Source of the DNA: Leptobrachium leishanense
Taxonomy: Eukaryota; Chordata; Amphibia; Anura; Megophryidae
DNA: 64,000 nucleotides
Assembly: GCA_009667805.1 (NCBI GenBank)
Contig: CM019066.1
Location: 333,070,077 to 333,134,076 of the forward strand
Direction of reading: 5' to 3'
Shown here: positions 34,706 to 46,386 of the stretch, one piece after another
Layout of the letters: every line of letters starts with the position of its first letter
Numbering within the stretch: the stretch's first letter is position 1
Made by a program: the position numbers and the translations under genes
Notes under the pieces: generated by a model
Told to the model about the DNA's origin: nothing
Database searches by the model: none
The model's input: the letters and a program-made list of their open reading frames with translations, nothing else

Positions 34706-35317
34706 GGGTGCTTGGTTGTGTAGGGAGAGGTATTAGCAGTAGGAAAAGGGAAGTGCTCATACCACTGTACAGAGCACTGGTGAGACCTCACTTGGAGTAC
34801 TGTGTGCAGTACTGGAGACCGTATCTCCAGAAGGATATAGACATCTTAGAGAGAGTTCAGAGAAGGGCTACTAAAATGGTGTACGGCTTGAAGGAGAAAA
34901 GTTACCAGGAAAGGCTTAATGATCTTAACATGTACAGCTTGGAAAAAAGACGAGACAGAGGAGATATGATAGAAACATTTAAATACGTAAAGGGAATCCA
35001 CAAGGTAGAGGAAGGGGGTATATTTAAAAGGAAACAAAATAGCAAAACAAGAGGACATAGTCTTAGATTAGAGGGGCAAAGGTTTAAAAGTAACATCAGG
35101 AAGCATTATTTTACTGAGAGGGTGGTGGATACATGGAACAGCCTTCCAATAGAAGTGGTAGAGGACAGAACAGTAATTGAATTTAAGTAAGCATGGGATA
35201 GGCATAAGGCTATCCTAAACAAAAGATAAATCCAGGTAAAGTATCCATGTAATTGGGCAGACTAGATGGGCCGAAAGGTTCTTATCTGCCGACATTTTCT
35301 ATGTTTCTATGTTTCTA
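34706..35317 (+). mobile_element. CR1-type LINE, 3' fragment
   Basis: 5'-truncated non-LTR retrotransposon. Residues from VGRGISSRKRE on match the conserved C-terminal region of CR1/L2 ORF2: LYRALVRPHLEYCVQYWRP, LERVQRRATKM, LEKRRDRGDMIETFK and TWNSLP. An in-frame TAA at 35188-35190 replaces a Gln/Trp region that is open in the copy at 53.3 kb. The 3' end is GGGCCGAAAGGTTCTTATCT and (TTTCTATG)n. Not a host gene. Confidence 0.88.
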
Positions 35318-35433
35318 CTGTGAGGGGTTTTATAGAATATCACTTTGTAGTGAATCGTTAAAAAAATATGGAAAACAATGTGATTTTTTTATTTTTATTC
35401 AGTAAAATGTTAATTTGCTGATGAATATACTAC

Positions 35434-36174
35434 GGACCCGATTACAATCTTCGCACAAACGTTTGCGCCTGCGCAAAAATGCATTAACGCGAGGGGCAAA
35501 AGCCTTTGCTCTGAACGTCGTATTACATTGTCAGTGCAACAAACGTGCGCATACGTCTACTGTGGGTGAACCTGCACGAACGCTGTGCGAGCTTACTGTG
35601 CTGCGCGCGTCCTGTACTTAAAATTGTGAGCGCAAACGGGAATGAATGCTGGTACACGGATGGTATTACAATCTATGCGCAGGATTTAACGCACAGCCGT
35701 TGCGCGCATAATTTTAGCAACTCCTAAAAGCTGGTGTTAACGGCAAATCTGAACGACCTGGCCGAACCCAAATACACCAGTCCCAAAAATAAAAAACGCA
35801 GCAAAGTATAGTAACACATTCTACCCATACCAAAACAATAAAATGGAGAAGTTGTGTGTGCATTTATTATTGCTGCAGCATATATGCTCAGATTGACTTT
35901 GACAGGCGCAAAAACTTTACATGAGATAATTGTGGTTCTTAATTCTGATTGGCTGAATTGTGTGAAAAAAACAGTCCGCACACTGATTTCTGCATGCAAT
36001 GTTGCTGCGCGAGCATTTGTGCGCGTCCGTTTTATGCGCGTTATTGCCCGACGGATGAAAAAATGCGCGAGGATTGTAATTCCAGCGTTGATTTACCCGC
36101 GTTAACGTTTAACGCTGGGCACACAAATTCATGCGTTGCGCGAGCGTTTTAATGCGAAGATTGTAATAGGACCC
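35434..36174. mobile_element. GGGCC-family MITE, long form, 741 bp
   Basis: Ends GGACCCGATTACAATCTTCG and the inverse CGAAGATTGTAATAGGACCC, flanked by TAC (35431-35433, 36175-36177). The arms are rich in GCGC/TTGCGC palindromes. It matches the truncated copy at 63566-64000 in the same orientation, including GGTATTACAATCTATG and the ACAATAAAATGGAGAAGTTG segment. ORFs on both strands are by-products. Confidence 0.82.
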
Positions 36175-36177
36175 TAC

Positions 36178-38150
36178 GTTAAATCCTTGGCTAGAGAATG
36201 TACTGTGATTTACAGTTTTTTTAAAGGATTATAAGCTCTTGGGTCTAACAACATAAATACAATATTAACATCTGCTAAGCACTCTGGCGATGTGAGGACA
36301 ACATCTGATGAGCACTCGGGCATCCTAGGGGCAACACTGGGGCTTTGAATTGATGCTGCCATGATTCTAAGGTTCCCTTATAAATATTCTTTGTGTTCAT
36401 TGAGGTATTTAGTTAAAAGTTAACGATCGTTATTTGCGCACTCCTGCTACAGCTCGCCCCACACATCTGTTTACAAGACTAATTCGAATGTTTTGCTACA
36501 TAACGTACATTTAGCAGAAAGCCGGGCAAAACACATGAAAGGCAGAGCCTCCGAGCTTTGTGTGTGTGACAGTGGATGGAGTGTCACGATTTGGCCGCTA
36601 ATAACTTCCGCTCCGTTTACTGATTTAGTAATTATGACGTCGCTTTATTTCTGGACTTGGCGGCATCCGTTTGCTGAGTATAGATTACCTGATTATTTTT
36701 GCTTAGCAATCTGAAAGAGAATCTCCAAAATAGAAGACGACGACTATGCTAAAAATCACATTTTGTTTCCATTGCTCGGGAGTATATATAAATAAATAGA
36801 TATATAAATATATAAAGTCATTTTCAGCTTGGTATCCAGATTTTTAAACGCACATCGAAGTGCTTTTGTTGAAATAGATGACTCAGCCGTTGACATTGTG
36901 ACAAACCTCCAGATAGAAAAGAATTCGGACGTAGATAATATATATTGAAACACTTAAAGGAAAAGCTTTGCCTTTTTTATTTATTTTTTTTGGGGGAAAG
37001 ATTTGCTTGCGAGGGAGGTAAAGATGGAGAGTAATGAATTCATCAAACTGAAAATGCACGAGCCATCGGAGCGCTGAGTTTTCAATGCATGGCAAATGGA
37101 AAGAGAGCTCCCATTACTGTCCTGATTCACAGACAGGGCTGCCCTAATCGCTTGGTCATGCTTGGAAGACACTAAGCCATCACCGGTCTTGACATGGTGA
37201 GGACAGGGTGGCAGTGCTTGTTGCAAGAAGAAATTGTTTATTTAACATCCATAAAACTTTTTTTTTTTCTCTCATCCAGATACACTGTCTATGCAAAGCA
37301 CGGTTTTTAGGAGCTGATATTTAAATGAGGAATTACGTCCTCTTGGTGATTGCGAGAGAAGATCAGATTTGGATTTTTTATTTTGTTAATTAATTAATTA
37401 CGATAAATTTAAAAAGAAATTATGGTTAAGGAGGCATTTGACTATGTGGAAATAGACTTTCTGTCTTCTAATTACAAATACTAGCACTGTCCGGCAAGTG
37501 TATGCAAAGCCTGGTGTAAGCTTTCCAAAAATTAACATGCAGAATAATTAACTCTGCATGGTAATGCAAAAAAAAACAACTCATTCACAAAGTGTAATTT
37601 ACTTTCACGCTCCCCCCATAAAGTTTATTTTATGTTGCTGATATCTTACATGTACTTTGTCTTTCACATATCTGTTTAGTTAAGAAAATATTTACTGGTT
37701 GCAGCCACCGTTAGTTTACAACACTTGCTCCTCACTGTGTGGTGTTGGGCATAGAATGGAGTCTATAGGTCAGAGCTCCCAAAAACGTCTCGGAATGATT
37801 ACATGTTTGTGAGATGTATGTAAATGACATCCCTAGGGGTTAGACTAAAGTGTTGGAAGCCCACTATCCTATCTCCTTCATCTGCCATCTCTTATCTCAA
37901 GTAGCCTAGACAACACAATATATCCCATGCCGCCTTGTATTCACATTTTCTACTCTACACCATTGCCGCTTCACTTCTGCTTAATCCTGAACAGCTGTAA
38001 AGTGAGACTTTCCCTAAGATTTTGGTAAATGTTGTTTCACTGGAAAAGTCCACAAAATTGAAACAGGAGATAAAAACCTAACTTTTTTTTCCTTTTAACA
38101 TACAATTAATTGAAACAAAGAAAAAAACCGTAGCATAGGTTTTACAATGT
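36178..38150. other. Repeat-poor unique DNA, possible conserved non-coding element
   Basis: The segment about 36480-36720 has higher complexity and homeodomain/CRE-like words (GCCGCTAATAAC, TTAGTAATTATGACGTC) without repeats or ORFs. This is typical of developmental enhancers but not proof. The rest is AT-rich with nothing recognised. Confidence 0.25.
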
Positions 38151-38151
38151 A

Positions 38152-38352
38152 TTTTTTTTTTGAGAAAGGATTTTACCAGGAAGGATACATTGAGATTTCT
38201 CTCGTTTTCAAGTATGTCCTGGGTGGCGAGTATGTACCGTTAGGTGTCTTGCCCAAGGACACTTACTGGAGAGGTGTTCGTTGGGATTGAACCCATGACG
38301 CCACAGTCTCTCTCCATGCAGAGCAGTGATGTTACCTATACTCCACCCAGTT
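38152..38352 (-). repeat. tRNA-derived SINE copy, minus orientation
   Basis: On the minus strand the head reads GGAGTATAGGTAACATCACT (box-A-like), then GGGTTCAATCCC (box B), ACCTCTCCAGTAAGTGTCC, TTGGGCAAGACACCTAAC and a tail ATCTCAATGTATCCTTCC ending in an A-run. This is the best-preserved copy of the family in the window and defines its full length as about 200 bp. Confidence 0.7.
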
Positions 38353-38998
38353 CACAGCTTATGTTAGTTTCAGTCTACTTTTAACTAAATGGAATATTGT
38401 CACGCGATTGTGTTTAAAGAAAGATCTGCTGTCCATTTACTTATTTGTCAGGTAGCGGCACAGAATGGATGGGCATAGCTATTTAGTTATACTTTTACTG
38501 GTCATAGACAATTATGAAAGGCATTTTTTTTTAAAGGAACATTGGATTTTCCATGTATTTTTCCTTTGTTACTTGGAAACAGAAAATGAAGCTTAATGCA
38601 TTATCTAGGCCTCGGAGTCTTCATAGCAAATCGAGTTACAAGAATGGCACATGGCCAGATACGGGGCAATCTCCCTTAACTCTATTGCGCAAGTTAAATC
38701 ACACAGTGGTTATAAGTGCTCTGTGATTCAGACAAATGCCTTTTTAGCAATTAGTGCATTTCTACCAGTTCATTCATGGGATTAAACCCATTTGGGTGAA
38801 AGTACTGTAAGAAAAAAATGGTCAATATTGAACATGAATGTTCATAAACATCAAAATTCAGGTCCTAAACAAAGCAATCTAGATGGTTTCTGCAAATGTA
38901 CCTTCCATAAGTAAAGTATATGTACTTAATTTGCCTGCTATGTAGTCTACTGCCCATGTTTAAACATATTTTACTTTTCTACTAGCTACAAATTTTAC
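38353..38998. other. Unique DNA, nothing recognised
   Basis: No repeat or exon recognised. Confidence 0.35.
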
Positions 38999-38999
38999 A

Positions 39000-39250
39000 C
39001 AGGTTGGGCATCCCTTATCCAGAATTCTATAACAAGCAAGACTCCGAAAACCAAACTTTTTGAAACCATCCAGATTTTAGTGAATCCGGATGGGTTGTGT
39101 TCTGTATGGTCGCTGCTACTCAAGAACCTGGCTCCTGAGTGCTGCTGCAGACCACAGCACAAGCTGTGATCCTCTGGGCAACCGCAGCGTGTGACATGAC
39201 TCTGTGTCATTTCCGTGAAGGGAAACTGCAGAGCACTCCCAGCATGTATA
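39000..39250 (+). repeat. Tigger-like fragment
   Basis: CAGGTTGGGCATCCCTTATC at 39000 and following (CCAGAATTC, CCAGATTTTAGTGAATCCGG) resemble the terminal region of pogo/Tigger elements. No right end or TA pair was found, so it is treated as a partial copy. Confidence 0.4.
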
Positions 39251-39416
39251 CACGATTTGAGCTGCAACATGAAAGCGATCATGGCTCTGCCACCCTGACC
39301 TCCTTCCTATAATGCTGATACGCGGATGTCGTAAACTTTATTGAGCCATTTTTGTAGAGAGTTTTGACAATTTTTTGACAGGCCAAAAAATATTGAATTT
39401 ATTTATAATTTATATC

Positions 39417-39747
39417 ATGGCTGAAAGAAGAGAGTCCCATTCGGACACCTCCTCATCTGTTTCCACCCCAGAGACACCACCCAGGAAGAAGCGGGCCAGC
39501 AACATGGCATTTGAGGAGATGTTGGAGCTGGTCCGCATCTTTGATAAAAAAGATTACGACTGCTGTAAGGGCCCTTACGGCAGAAAGAATAACGCGCGCA
39601 AGGACCGTATCCTTGATAAGCTACGCACCACCATCGCGGAATTATTTGGGAAAGAACGGACGAAGGACCAGCTCCGAAAACGCTGGTCCGATCTTTTGGC
39701 ACGCGAGCAGGAGCAGCTGAGGCACATCCGTCGCGTCATAGCCAAAC
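39417..39747 (+). CDS. Myb/SANT-like DNA-binding exon, Harbinger-type
   Basis: The ATG at 39417 opens an exon of about 110 codons. A Ser/Thr-rich start (residues 1-25) with PPRKKR is followed by MAFEEMLELVRIF, DKLRTTIAELFG and RTKDQLRKRWSDL. These three helices, with conserved aromatic/hydrophobic positions and a closing RKRW, are the pattern of Myb/SANT-like domains (Myb_DNA-bind_5 style). That domain is common in the accessory protein of PIF/Harbinger transposons and in host genes derived from them. A good splice donor (AAAC then GTAAGT) follows at 39748; read-through would meet a stop at 39768-39770. I found no second exon downstream, where a LINE tail sits at once. It could be a remnant of an autonomous Harbinger element or a first exon of a domesticated gene. 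No stops or frameshifts interrupt it. Confidence 0.5.
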
Positions 39748-39757
39748 GTAAGTGTCA

Positions 39758-39822
39758 TGTTATATTGTAAAGCGCTGCGCAAACTGTTGGCGCTATATAA
39801 ATCCTGTATAATAATAATAATG
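39758..39822 (+). repeat. LINE 3' tail fragment
   Basis: TTGTAAAGCGCTGCGCAAAC, TGTTGGCGCTATATAAATCC and (AATAAT)n match the 3' end of the L2-like copy at 60897-60957. Only the last 65 bp are present. Confidence 0.7.
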
Positions 39823-40552
39823 TGCTTGCATGTGCTAATGTGCACAGAAATACGTTGATTTATCTAGTCCTATTTTTATGCAATGTGTATAGCTTTGCGT
39901 TTTCAGGACTCATACATGCATTTTTGCCATAGCTCTTCTTTTTTGTGATTTTACGTATTCGTGAAAATTGTGATATTTGATGTATGTAGATGAAATTACA
40001 ATGCTGGATTTCTTTTGGCACTGTGTACTGTAGTGTGCTGGGGGGGAGGTTGTTGTGATTGAGTGATGCATACGAGATGACCCGCAGCTTGCCCAATATT
40101 GGCTCCCACCTGCGCATCAACAAAAATCTCTGCGTCTCTGCTAAGTGGTAGGATGGGACATGTAGTTCTTCTGAAAGTGCATCCAAACAGAGCCGCGTTC
40201 AATACGTCCTCAGCAGCTGCTGAATTGTTGCAGCGCAGCAATTCAGTTTGCTACAGCAGTGTCATTGAACGCTTTAGATGCAAATTTCAAAACAAAATGG
40301 TGGATTTCTGTTGTTTCTGCAATATCCACAGTTTTATTCGCAGAAGCTGAGGCATCTATAAAATAAATAAAAGCAGTCGGCACAATGCGTTTTGTACGCA
40401 CACAACACAAATAATATTTTTTTTGTTATTGACTAAATATATATTGACAAATTATCAGTTGAGCTTGCTTGTTTATTTTACCACTTTTACTTGATGGTAT
40501 TTCCCCAAATCTATAAACCATAATGTTTCTAAGCCCTCGCATTTTTTTGTAC
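39823..40552. other. Unique DNA between LINE tail and solo LTR
   Basis: Overlapping ORFs of 81-108 codons on both strands (39860-40350) without domains. Confidence 0.3.
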
Positions 40553-40557
40553 TTGAC

Positions 40558-41133
40558 TGTGGTGGACCGCCTGGCACCCCGACTGTGTGCCTCCATCAGA
40601 CTCTCGCCTTCTTCAAGCTGGAAGCCGAAATTCAGGAACCTCAGCCCAAAGCTCCCTAAGTTACCAGGCAGAACCTGTACCATTTAGGGCAGGAGCACAA
40701 ACTCCCAAAATAATAAATATTTCCCCCTAATCACTAAGCAAGACCAGTGTTCAGAATAACAGCAGCAGAAGACACTCTTTACTCTTACAGACATACAGCT
40801 ATCTCAGTTAAGGGACAACCCCCTTCATGAAAACAACACAGATAAGATCAAAGGATACCATAACAGCACAAACAAAGGGACATTCAAACAATGGACAGTT
40901 TACAAAGTCACTAGGCAACCTTTATCTTAACCTGGCTGATAGAGAAATCCCCCGTCTCCTCAGTCTACGTGATGGAAAACTTGTCCATAATAAGAGAGGT
41001 GTACCTATCAGGATGCCAAGACACAGTTCAACATAAATACTGGTTTCTCTGGGCACTTTGGTCCATATTTAGTAGGAAAGAGGCTAGCCCTCAGGCTCCT
41101 CCAACTGACCCAGCGACGGCTTAGTCTGTTACA
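40558..41133. mobile_element. Solo LTR, 576 bp
   Basis: Begins TGTGGTGGACC, ends GTCTGTTACA (TG...CA) and is flanked by a perfect 5-bp duplication TTGAC (40553-40557, 41134-41138). No internal domain is present, so it is the product of LTR-LTR recombination. Read on the minus strand it begins TGTAACAGAC and ends CCACCACA, a form common in Gypsy-type LTRs, so orientation is left open. No gag or pol sequence is present. Confidence 0.75.
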
Positions 41134-41138
41134 TTGAC

Positions 41139-41815
41139 CATTAGGGTTCAGTATTCAAAGACAAGATATTGTAAAGGTTGGACTAAAATCCTCTGCATTC
41201 TTTACAAAACAAAATGATGAAAGCAATATAAGGAGCACAGATTTAAACAACTCACGTGCTGATACACTACAACTGTATTAATTTCATGCTTACAGTGTAT
41301 CAATCATGAGACCAGTTATGTTGCTACTCAAAACAATTTGATATCCTGCTTCTAAAACAGCAAATGCTTGCAGAAACCAAGGGTCTGAATCATCACAGGA
41401 ACAGTGGACTCGGTTATCAGTTGTCAATGGTAGCGAACCAGCGTGGAACGTGAAATGTACAGTTCCATGTAATTCCCCATCAATGGTAACCATATATCCA
41501 GTGCTTAACCTCAAACTCATTAGTCTTGCGTACTTCAGTCATTATAGATTCTTCCAAGAAATCAATTTGCAGCCACAGATATGATTGTTAAATTATTCAA
41601 AACTGAAAGACAGCTTTATAAAAAATAGCTAAAGGAAAATGCTGGGATATGGGGATGATGGGTATGAGGGGATTTCAGCAGAGATTACACGGTTTAAACT
41701 TTGTATAAATACAACCCATGGATGATAAAGAACATCTTTTTGTAAAGCAACAGTTGAATAGCCAGGATTGGACAGTCTAAAAGCTCCGGAAGTCCAAGAC
41801 TCTAAAATAGGAAAT
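41139..41815. other. Unique DNA, nothing recognised
   Basis: No repeats seen; ORFs under 80 codons. Confidence 0.35.
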
Positions 41816-41817
41816 AG

Positions 41818-41946
41818 AGATCTCAAACTCCAGCCTCCCAGATGTTGATGGCCTACAATTCTAGAATGCTTTGAAAGATATAGATGGCCAGGGAATCATG
41901 GACGTTTTAGTTCAGAAACATCTGAGTTGCCAGAGCTTGAGATCCT
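41818..41946. mobile_element. hAT-type MITE relic, about 130 bp
   Basis: GATCTCAAACTCCAGCCTCC and the inverse of GCCAGAGCTTGAGATC pair, enclosing CCAGATGTT and CATCTGAG. This is the CTCCAGATGTT style of MITE also seen at 59060-59193. Target duplication not clear. Confidence 0.5.
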
Positions 41947-41949
41947 TGC

Positions 41950-42580
41950 TTTAAAATTTACAGAACATATGTTCTTATGTTTTTTCGGTTGATAATAATC
42001 ACCAGAAATAAAATAATATGAAATATCTAAATAAATTGGTCATAAACATTATACCAATCCATAATGCCAGGTTTACCCAAAATGTGTGAGTGTCAATGAT
42101 AGTAAAATAATCTATATTGTGATAAGGTACAGGCATATGGTTAACAGTCATATCACCTAATCCTAGGCAATATAGAGATGAAGGTCTCTCTGGTTTTTAC
42201 AGCTGGGATCCTGACACTGCCACTCACTGGAAAACTATGACACAGACCCAAAAGCCTACACAATAAACACAAAAATAGCTTCACTTCAGACCTGACAGCT
42301 GGTTTATTTTAATACCCCCGTCCATCTTGTCATTCACTGTTTCGCATTAACAAGTGAATGTGTATGTACAGTCTATGGATCATGAACATAAAATAAAAAT
42401 CATACCATTTGTATACCAAGAAAAAATATTTCTATAGCTATTGGGCTGTTATCATAAAATCAGGGCTGTCCTGTAAGAGTGACAAGCATGGCTTCAGGAC
42501 CCTCACACTGCGAAAATCAATTCCCATAAAAGTGTGCAGTTTAACTTGCGGTGGTCGACTTGGGGCGGGCTGGTGTGAAG
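41950..42580. other. Unique DNA before the tandem dimer
   Basis: No recognised feature; AT-rich. Confidence 0.3.
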
Positions 42581-42599
42581 TTAATTCTTTTGTGCACGA

Positions 42600-43090
42600 G
42601 GACAAGTGGTCTGAAAAATACATCCACCGTTCAACTTCTATTATAGACAGCAAGTCATCTGTCCCCATGCATGGAAAAGGCACTCTCTACCAGAGAAGAA
42701 TTGACTTTCTATGTGCCTTAGAAGTTGAACTGTGGATCCATTTTTCAGAACATCTGAAAATTCACTTCCCACCAAAGAAGAGCTGCATTCTTTGAAACGT
42801 GTATTCACAGTTCAACTCTTACGAAAGATAGACCTCTTGTCCTCATGCATCGGAAAAGACACTCCCCACCAGAGGAGAATTGACTCACTGTCTATTGTAG
42901 AAGTTGAACTGTGGATACATTTTTCAGTGCACTTGAAAATTCACTTCCCACCAGAGAATAGGTCTATTCTTTGAAATATGTTTCTATAACCCAACTTTCA
43001 TGATCTTGAATCAATTCTCCTCTGGTGGGGGGGGGGGGGTGAATTTCCAGTGCATGCAATTCCAGTGCATGAGGACAAGAGGTCTATGCT
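42600..43090 (+). repeat. Tandem dimer, about 178-bp unit, plus inverted remnant
   Basis: CATGCATGGAAAAGGCACTC (about 42667) recurs as CATGCATCGGAAAAGACACTC (about 42845), and GTTGAACTGTGGAT(C/A)CATTTTTCAG recurs at a 178-bp distance. Near 43010-43060 part of the unit returns inverted (TCAATTCTCCTCTGGTGGGG). ORFs here are stretches of the repeat. Confidence 0.75.
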
Positions 43091-44515
43091 CCAAAAAAAA
43101 ATTATCCACATTTCAACTTCTTGGATAGATAGCAGGTCAGTTTAGTAGCACACACCTCATTTTACATCAGATAAGGCGCTACCAACCTCTCGTAGATGTG
43201 TCCACCATTCACCAGGGAGACGGGTAATTATGGAACCCCCAAGTCATGCCTAGCCCAAAATACTATAACTGCTTTTTTAATATGTCCCTACATTGAATTT
43301 TACATGAAATCAGCAACCACTGCATACCCGTTTTTTTAAAATTTCAAAAGCAAAAAAGTATGATTGCTATACAAGTCCTAAAGCTAGGCTAGTACAATCT
43401 CTCTCTACCCACCAGTCCCAATCGGAAGCATTGCCTGTTTCTGCTGAGAGCCTCCCAATAATAAAAATGACCTCCGCTATTTGGGATGTCTGACCAACTT
43501 TTATCCATGTGCATATTTCTTTTCTTTTTTTTAAATAAAAAAATAAATGCACGTTATAAAAGAGTCTGTCTTTGACCATAGTAATTATTTGTGTTTTGTT
43601 CTTATCGTGTCTTTGTACCTTGGCTTTAATTAACCCCGTTGCTGCTGTAGGCACCCTGACTGCTTTGTAGAGCAATTTTGTTGCCAGGCCCTCTAGCAGC
43701 GGAGGATTAATCAGTTATATTTATTTGGAGATCTACCGATAACACACAGTGTCAGATCTATGTTCCATTTTCTGCTTTTAATTTTAGGCTGGTGTAGAAT
43801 TAAAACACGCATTGTGGAAAGAAACCAATTGCAAATGCTAGTGAAATTTATTGTCCTATTAAAGTCTTATTGGGGCTTTGTTTATGAAATGTATTTTTCT
43901 TGATTTGAGGTTTAGCTGGTTTCATAATGAGGCAGTGAAAATTCATGGCCCCTTTTTTGCAGCTTAATTTGGGCTCTATGTCAAATATGTAAAATAGCAA
44001 TAGCCTTTGTGTATAATACATTTTAACAATGTCATTTCCCTTGTTTTTGTAAATGAAAGGCTGGAGTTGGGAAGTAGTTACTGGTATTTAATTTAGTAGC
44101 TTTCAGGATGTAGAGAAACTATTGATAATAGATGGCGGTTTGACCCCAGCCCTCCCTCCCTTCCCATCTCAGAGGGTTTGTGGCGTCTCAATGGATAGGT
44201 TTGTACGAGGTGTGCGATAAAATAAACAAAAACACCTGACTGTGTATAATGTAGACTAAATGTGGCCTTTTATTGATGAATTGAATCCTGGTAAACCCTT
44301 CCAGACACTTTTATGCTAGTCTCAAAGCATCAGGTAAACTGAAAGTTGGACAAGGGAAGTGGTTTAGCAATCCCATGATGTACTTGGTGTTGAAGAGTGT
44401 CATTGTACTTAATGAAGTGCCTATATATTCACCCTAAAGAGCATACACTTGTCACAAAGGGACCACGGTGCATGGGTTCCTTGACCACTGGGTTGTCAAA
44501 TCTTCACAATGATGC
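43091..44515. other. Repeat-poor DNA, possible conserved non-coding element
   Basis: About 43690-44080 is complex, repeat-free and AT-rich with POU/homeodomain-like words (GATTAATCAGTTAT, CCAATTGCAAATGCTAG). No coding potential. Candidate regulatory DNA only by appearance. Confidence 0.25.
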
Positions 44516-44521
44516 ACAAGA

Positions 44522-44668
44522 GAAAATAATGCTGGAACACCATGCAGGTCCAAGCAAAAGCCATTCAATAGCATCCAAATATAAACACAAACATGTGTTC
44601 TTGTTTGTGTTTGTATTTGGATGCCATTAAATGGACTTTAAAGAACCTGTATGATTTGACCAGCATTA
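44522..44668. mobile_element. Small foldback, about 147 bp
   Basis: AAAATAATGCTGG at 44523 pairs with CCAGCATTATTTT at 44660, and ATAGCATCCAAATATAAACA pairs with TGTTTGTATTTGGATGCCAT around a short loop at 44595-44605. Non-coding; ends and target site not resolved. Confidence 0.6.
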
Positions 44669-46386
44669 TTTTCAGTGTACTCTGTGAAGTGACACAATGT
44701 ATCCTTGTACAGAGACAATAACAACTGTAGAGTGAGAAACAACGAGTATTTTGGGCAATTCTTTGACTCATTGGAATTGTAGTAACTAATCACATGTTCT
44801 TGATTTCGGTTTTAAAATGGGCAGATTCACAGAATGAGAATGCATAATTAACAGGTGACGAGGTAGGTTTACACAGAACAAAGTAGCGATTATTGTGGTC
44901 TGAAAGGTTTATTGGGTCTCCCGGGAGATAAAACACATTGGGATGCCTTCAGGACATTTTGCTAGTTTATCGTTATTCTAAAAAGGGTAAAATGGCAGAT
45001 TTTCGGGGTCCCAAACAGATTCTTGGGTGCATGTTCTAGTTGAATGAGCAGATTCCTTGGTTAAAGAGCTAAACTTTAAGGTAGATGAGTCAATTCAAAA
45101 ATTGAACCAGGTGGTTCTCGGGGATGACCTAAGAAATTGCCATGGTTTTCAATGTCCATTAACAGTCAGCAGCTTCTCATGCAGCCTCCCAATTAATATT
45201 CCTAATATTAATAGCGAATTCATAATTACAGGTAGCTTGATTAAACTTATCGCAATCAATGGTTATTCAAGGGTCATTATTTTGGAGAATATCACGGTCA
45301 GCCCATCTAGAATGTTCCCTGAAATATTGATGTGTAATAACGGTCATGTAAGAACCAGCAATGGTTCCAAATAGTTAAATAAGAGTATCGTATGAAACAT
45401 CCCAGTGCTAAGCATAGGTCCTCATTTATGAGATATTCGTTTAGGTCAATTACCTGGCCAAGCCGTGCTAATTACTGCACTATTAGGGAACCCAGACTTG
45501 TTTCCGAGCACCTTACATTACAATTTGAAGTTATTTTATTCACTTTCAATAACAGTAAAATGGTTGCTGAGCTCAACTTTTATTACCACAGGCCAACGGG
45601 AGGCTAAAGTTTGGTCGGGGTACGACATTGTGACCTTCTTCTTCCTACTTGCCTTGGCCACTTAAACTTTTAATTTCTTTTTAATGCCACATCGGAATTT
45701 AAGAATATGAGGATTCGCAGTATTCCCAGAGGGGAAATTAGTGCTGGTTAACTCTGCAAAGCTCGTGCTCAGACTGTAATATTACAAATTGCTAGACTTC
45801 CATTTCCATAAACTACCATCAAGCTTTAATCGTATCCAAGGACACTCAACCTCTCCACCAGAACAATACCGTCCCTGAGAGGAAAAGCTGCGTCCCAATA
45901 ACAGACAGAATCCTTGACCTCACTGATCACATCAAATTATTAGTTTTCTTTTGCCGTCGGCTGTTTATTCTTCTTTTAAAGAAATAATGTCCAGCAGTAG
46001 AATGTAAATACTAATTATCATAGCCAGTTACCAACACAAAGCTGTTTGCTGCAGGTGGTCAGTTACAATCACATCTCCTAATACCAAAATGACGGTGCAA
46101 GTGTGATTCAAATTAACTTTATTGAAAATTCATTGAACACAGTATATGTTCCAGCTGGATGTGATGTACCTTTTCCATTTTATAACTTGTGTTTGCTGAT
46201 AAAAGCTCATACTTGTTAGGATCTAAGTTCCTGTCATAGACCATGACAAGCTACCATAACGTGTGGTATCTTTGGACTTTTTTAAGCTTCGATTATGTGT
46301 GTCCTTCATCTACTACTCTGAAAGATCCCAAATAAAATATTCTCACAAATAAATATAATCTACGAAGCCCCACCAGTGTCACGATA
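44669..46386. other. Repeat-poor DNA, strongest conserved-element candidate
   Basis: The stretch 45040-45660 has no repeats, no domain-bearing ORF and clusters of homeodomain-type TAAT words (CCTAATATTAATAGCG, TTCATAATTACAGG, GTGCTAATTACTGC). It looks like deeply conserved enhancer DNA of a developmental gene, but conservation cannot be seen from one sequence. About 45680-46070 is similar in texture. Confidence 0.3.

Noticed and set aside
42409..42795. 128-codon ORF
   Set aside because: It spans the first unit of the 178-bp tandem repeat; no domain and the second unit carries a comparable frame by duplication.
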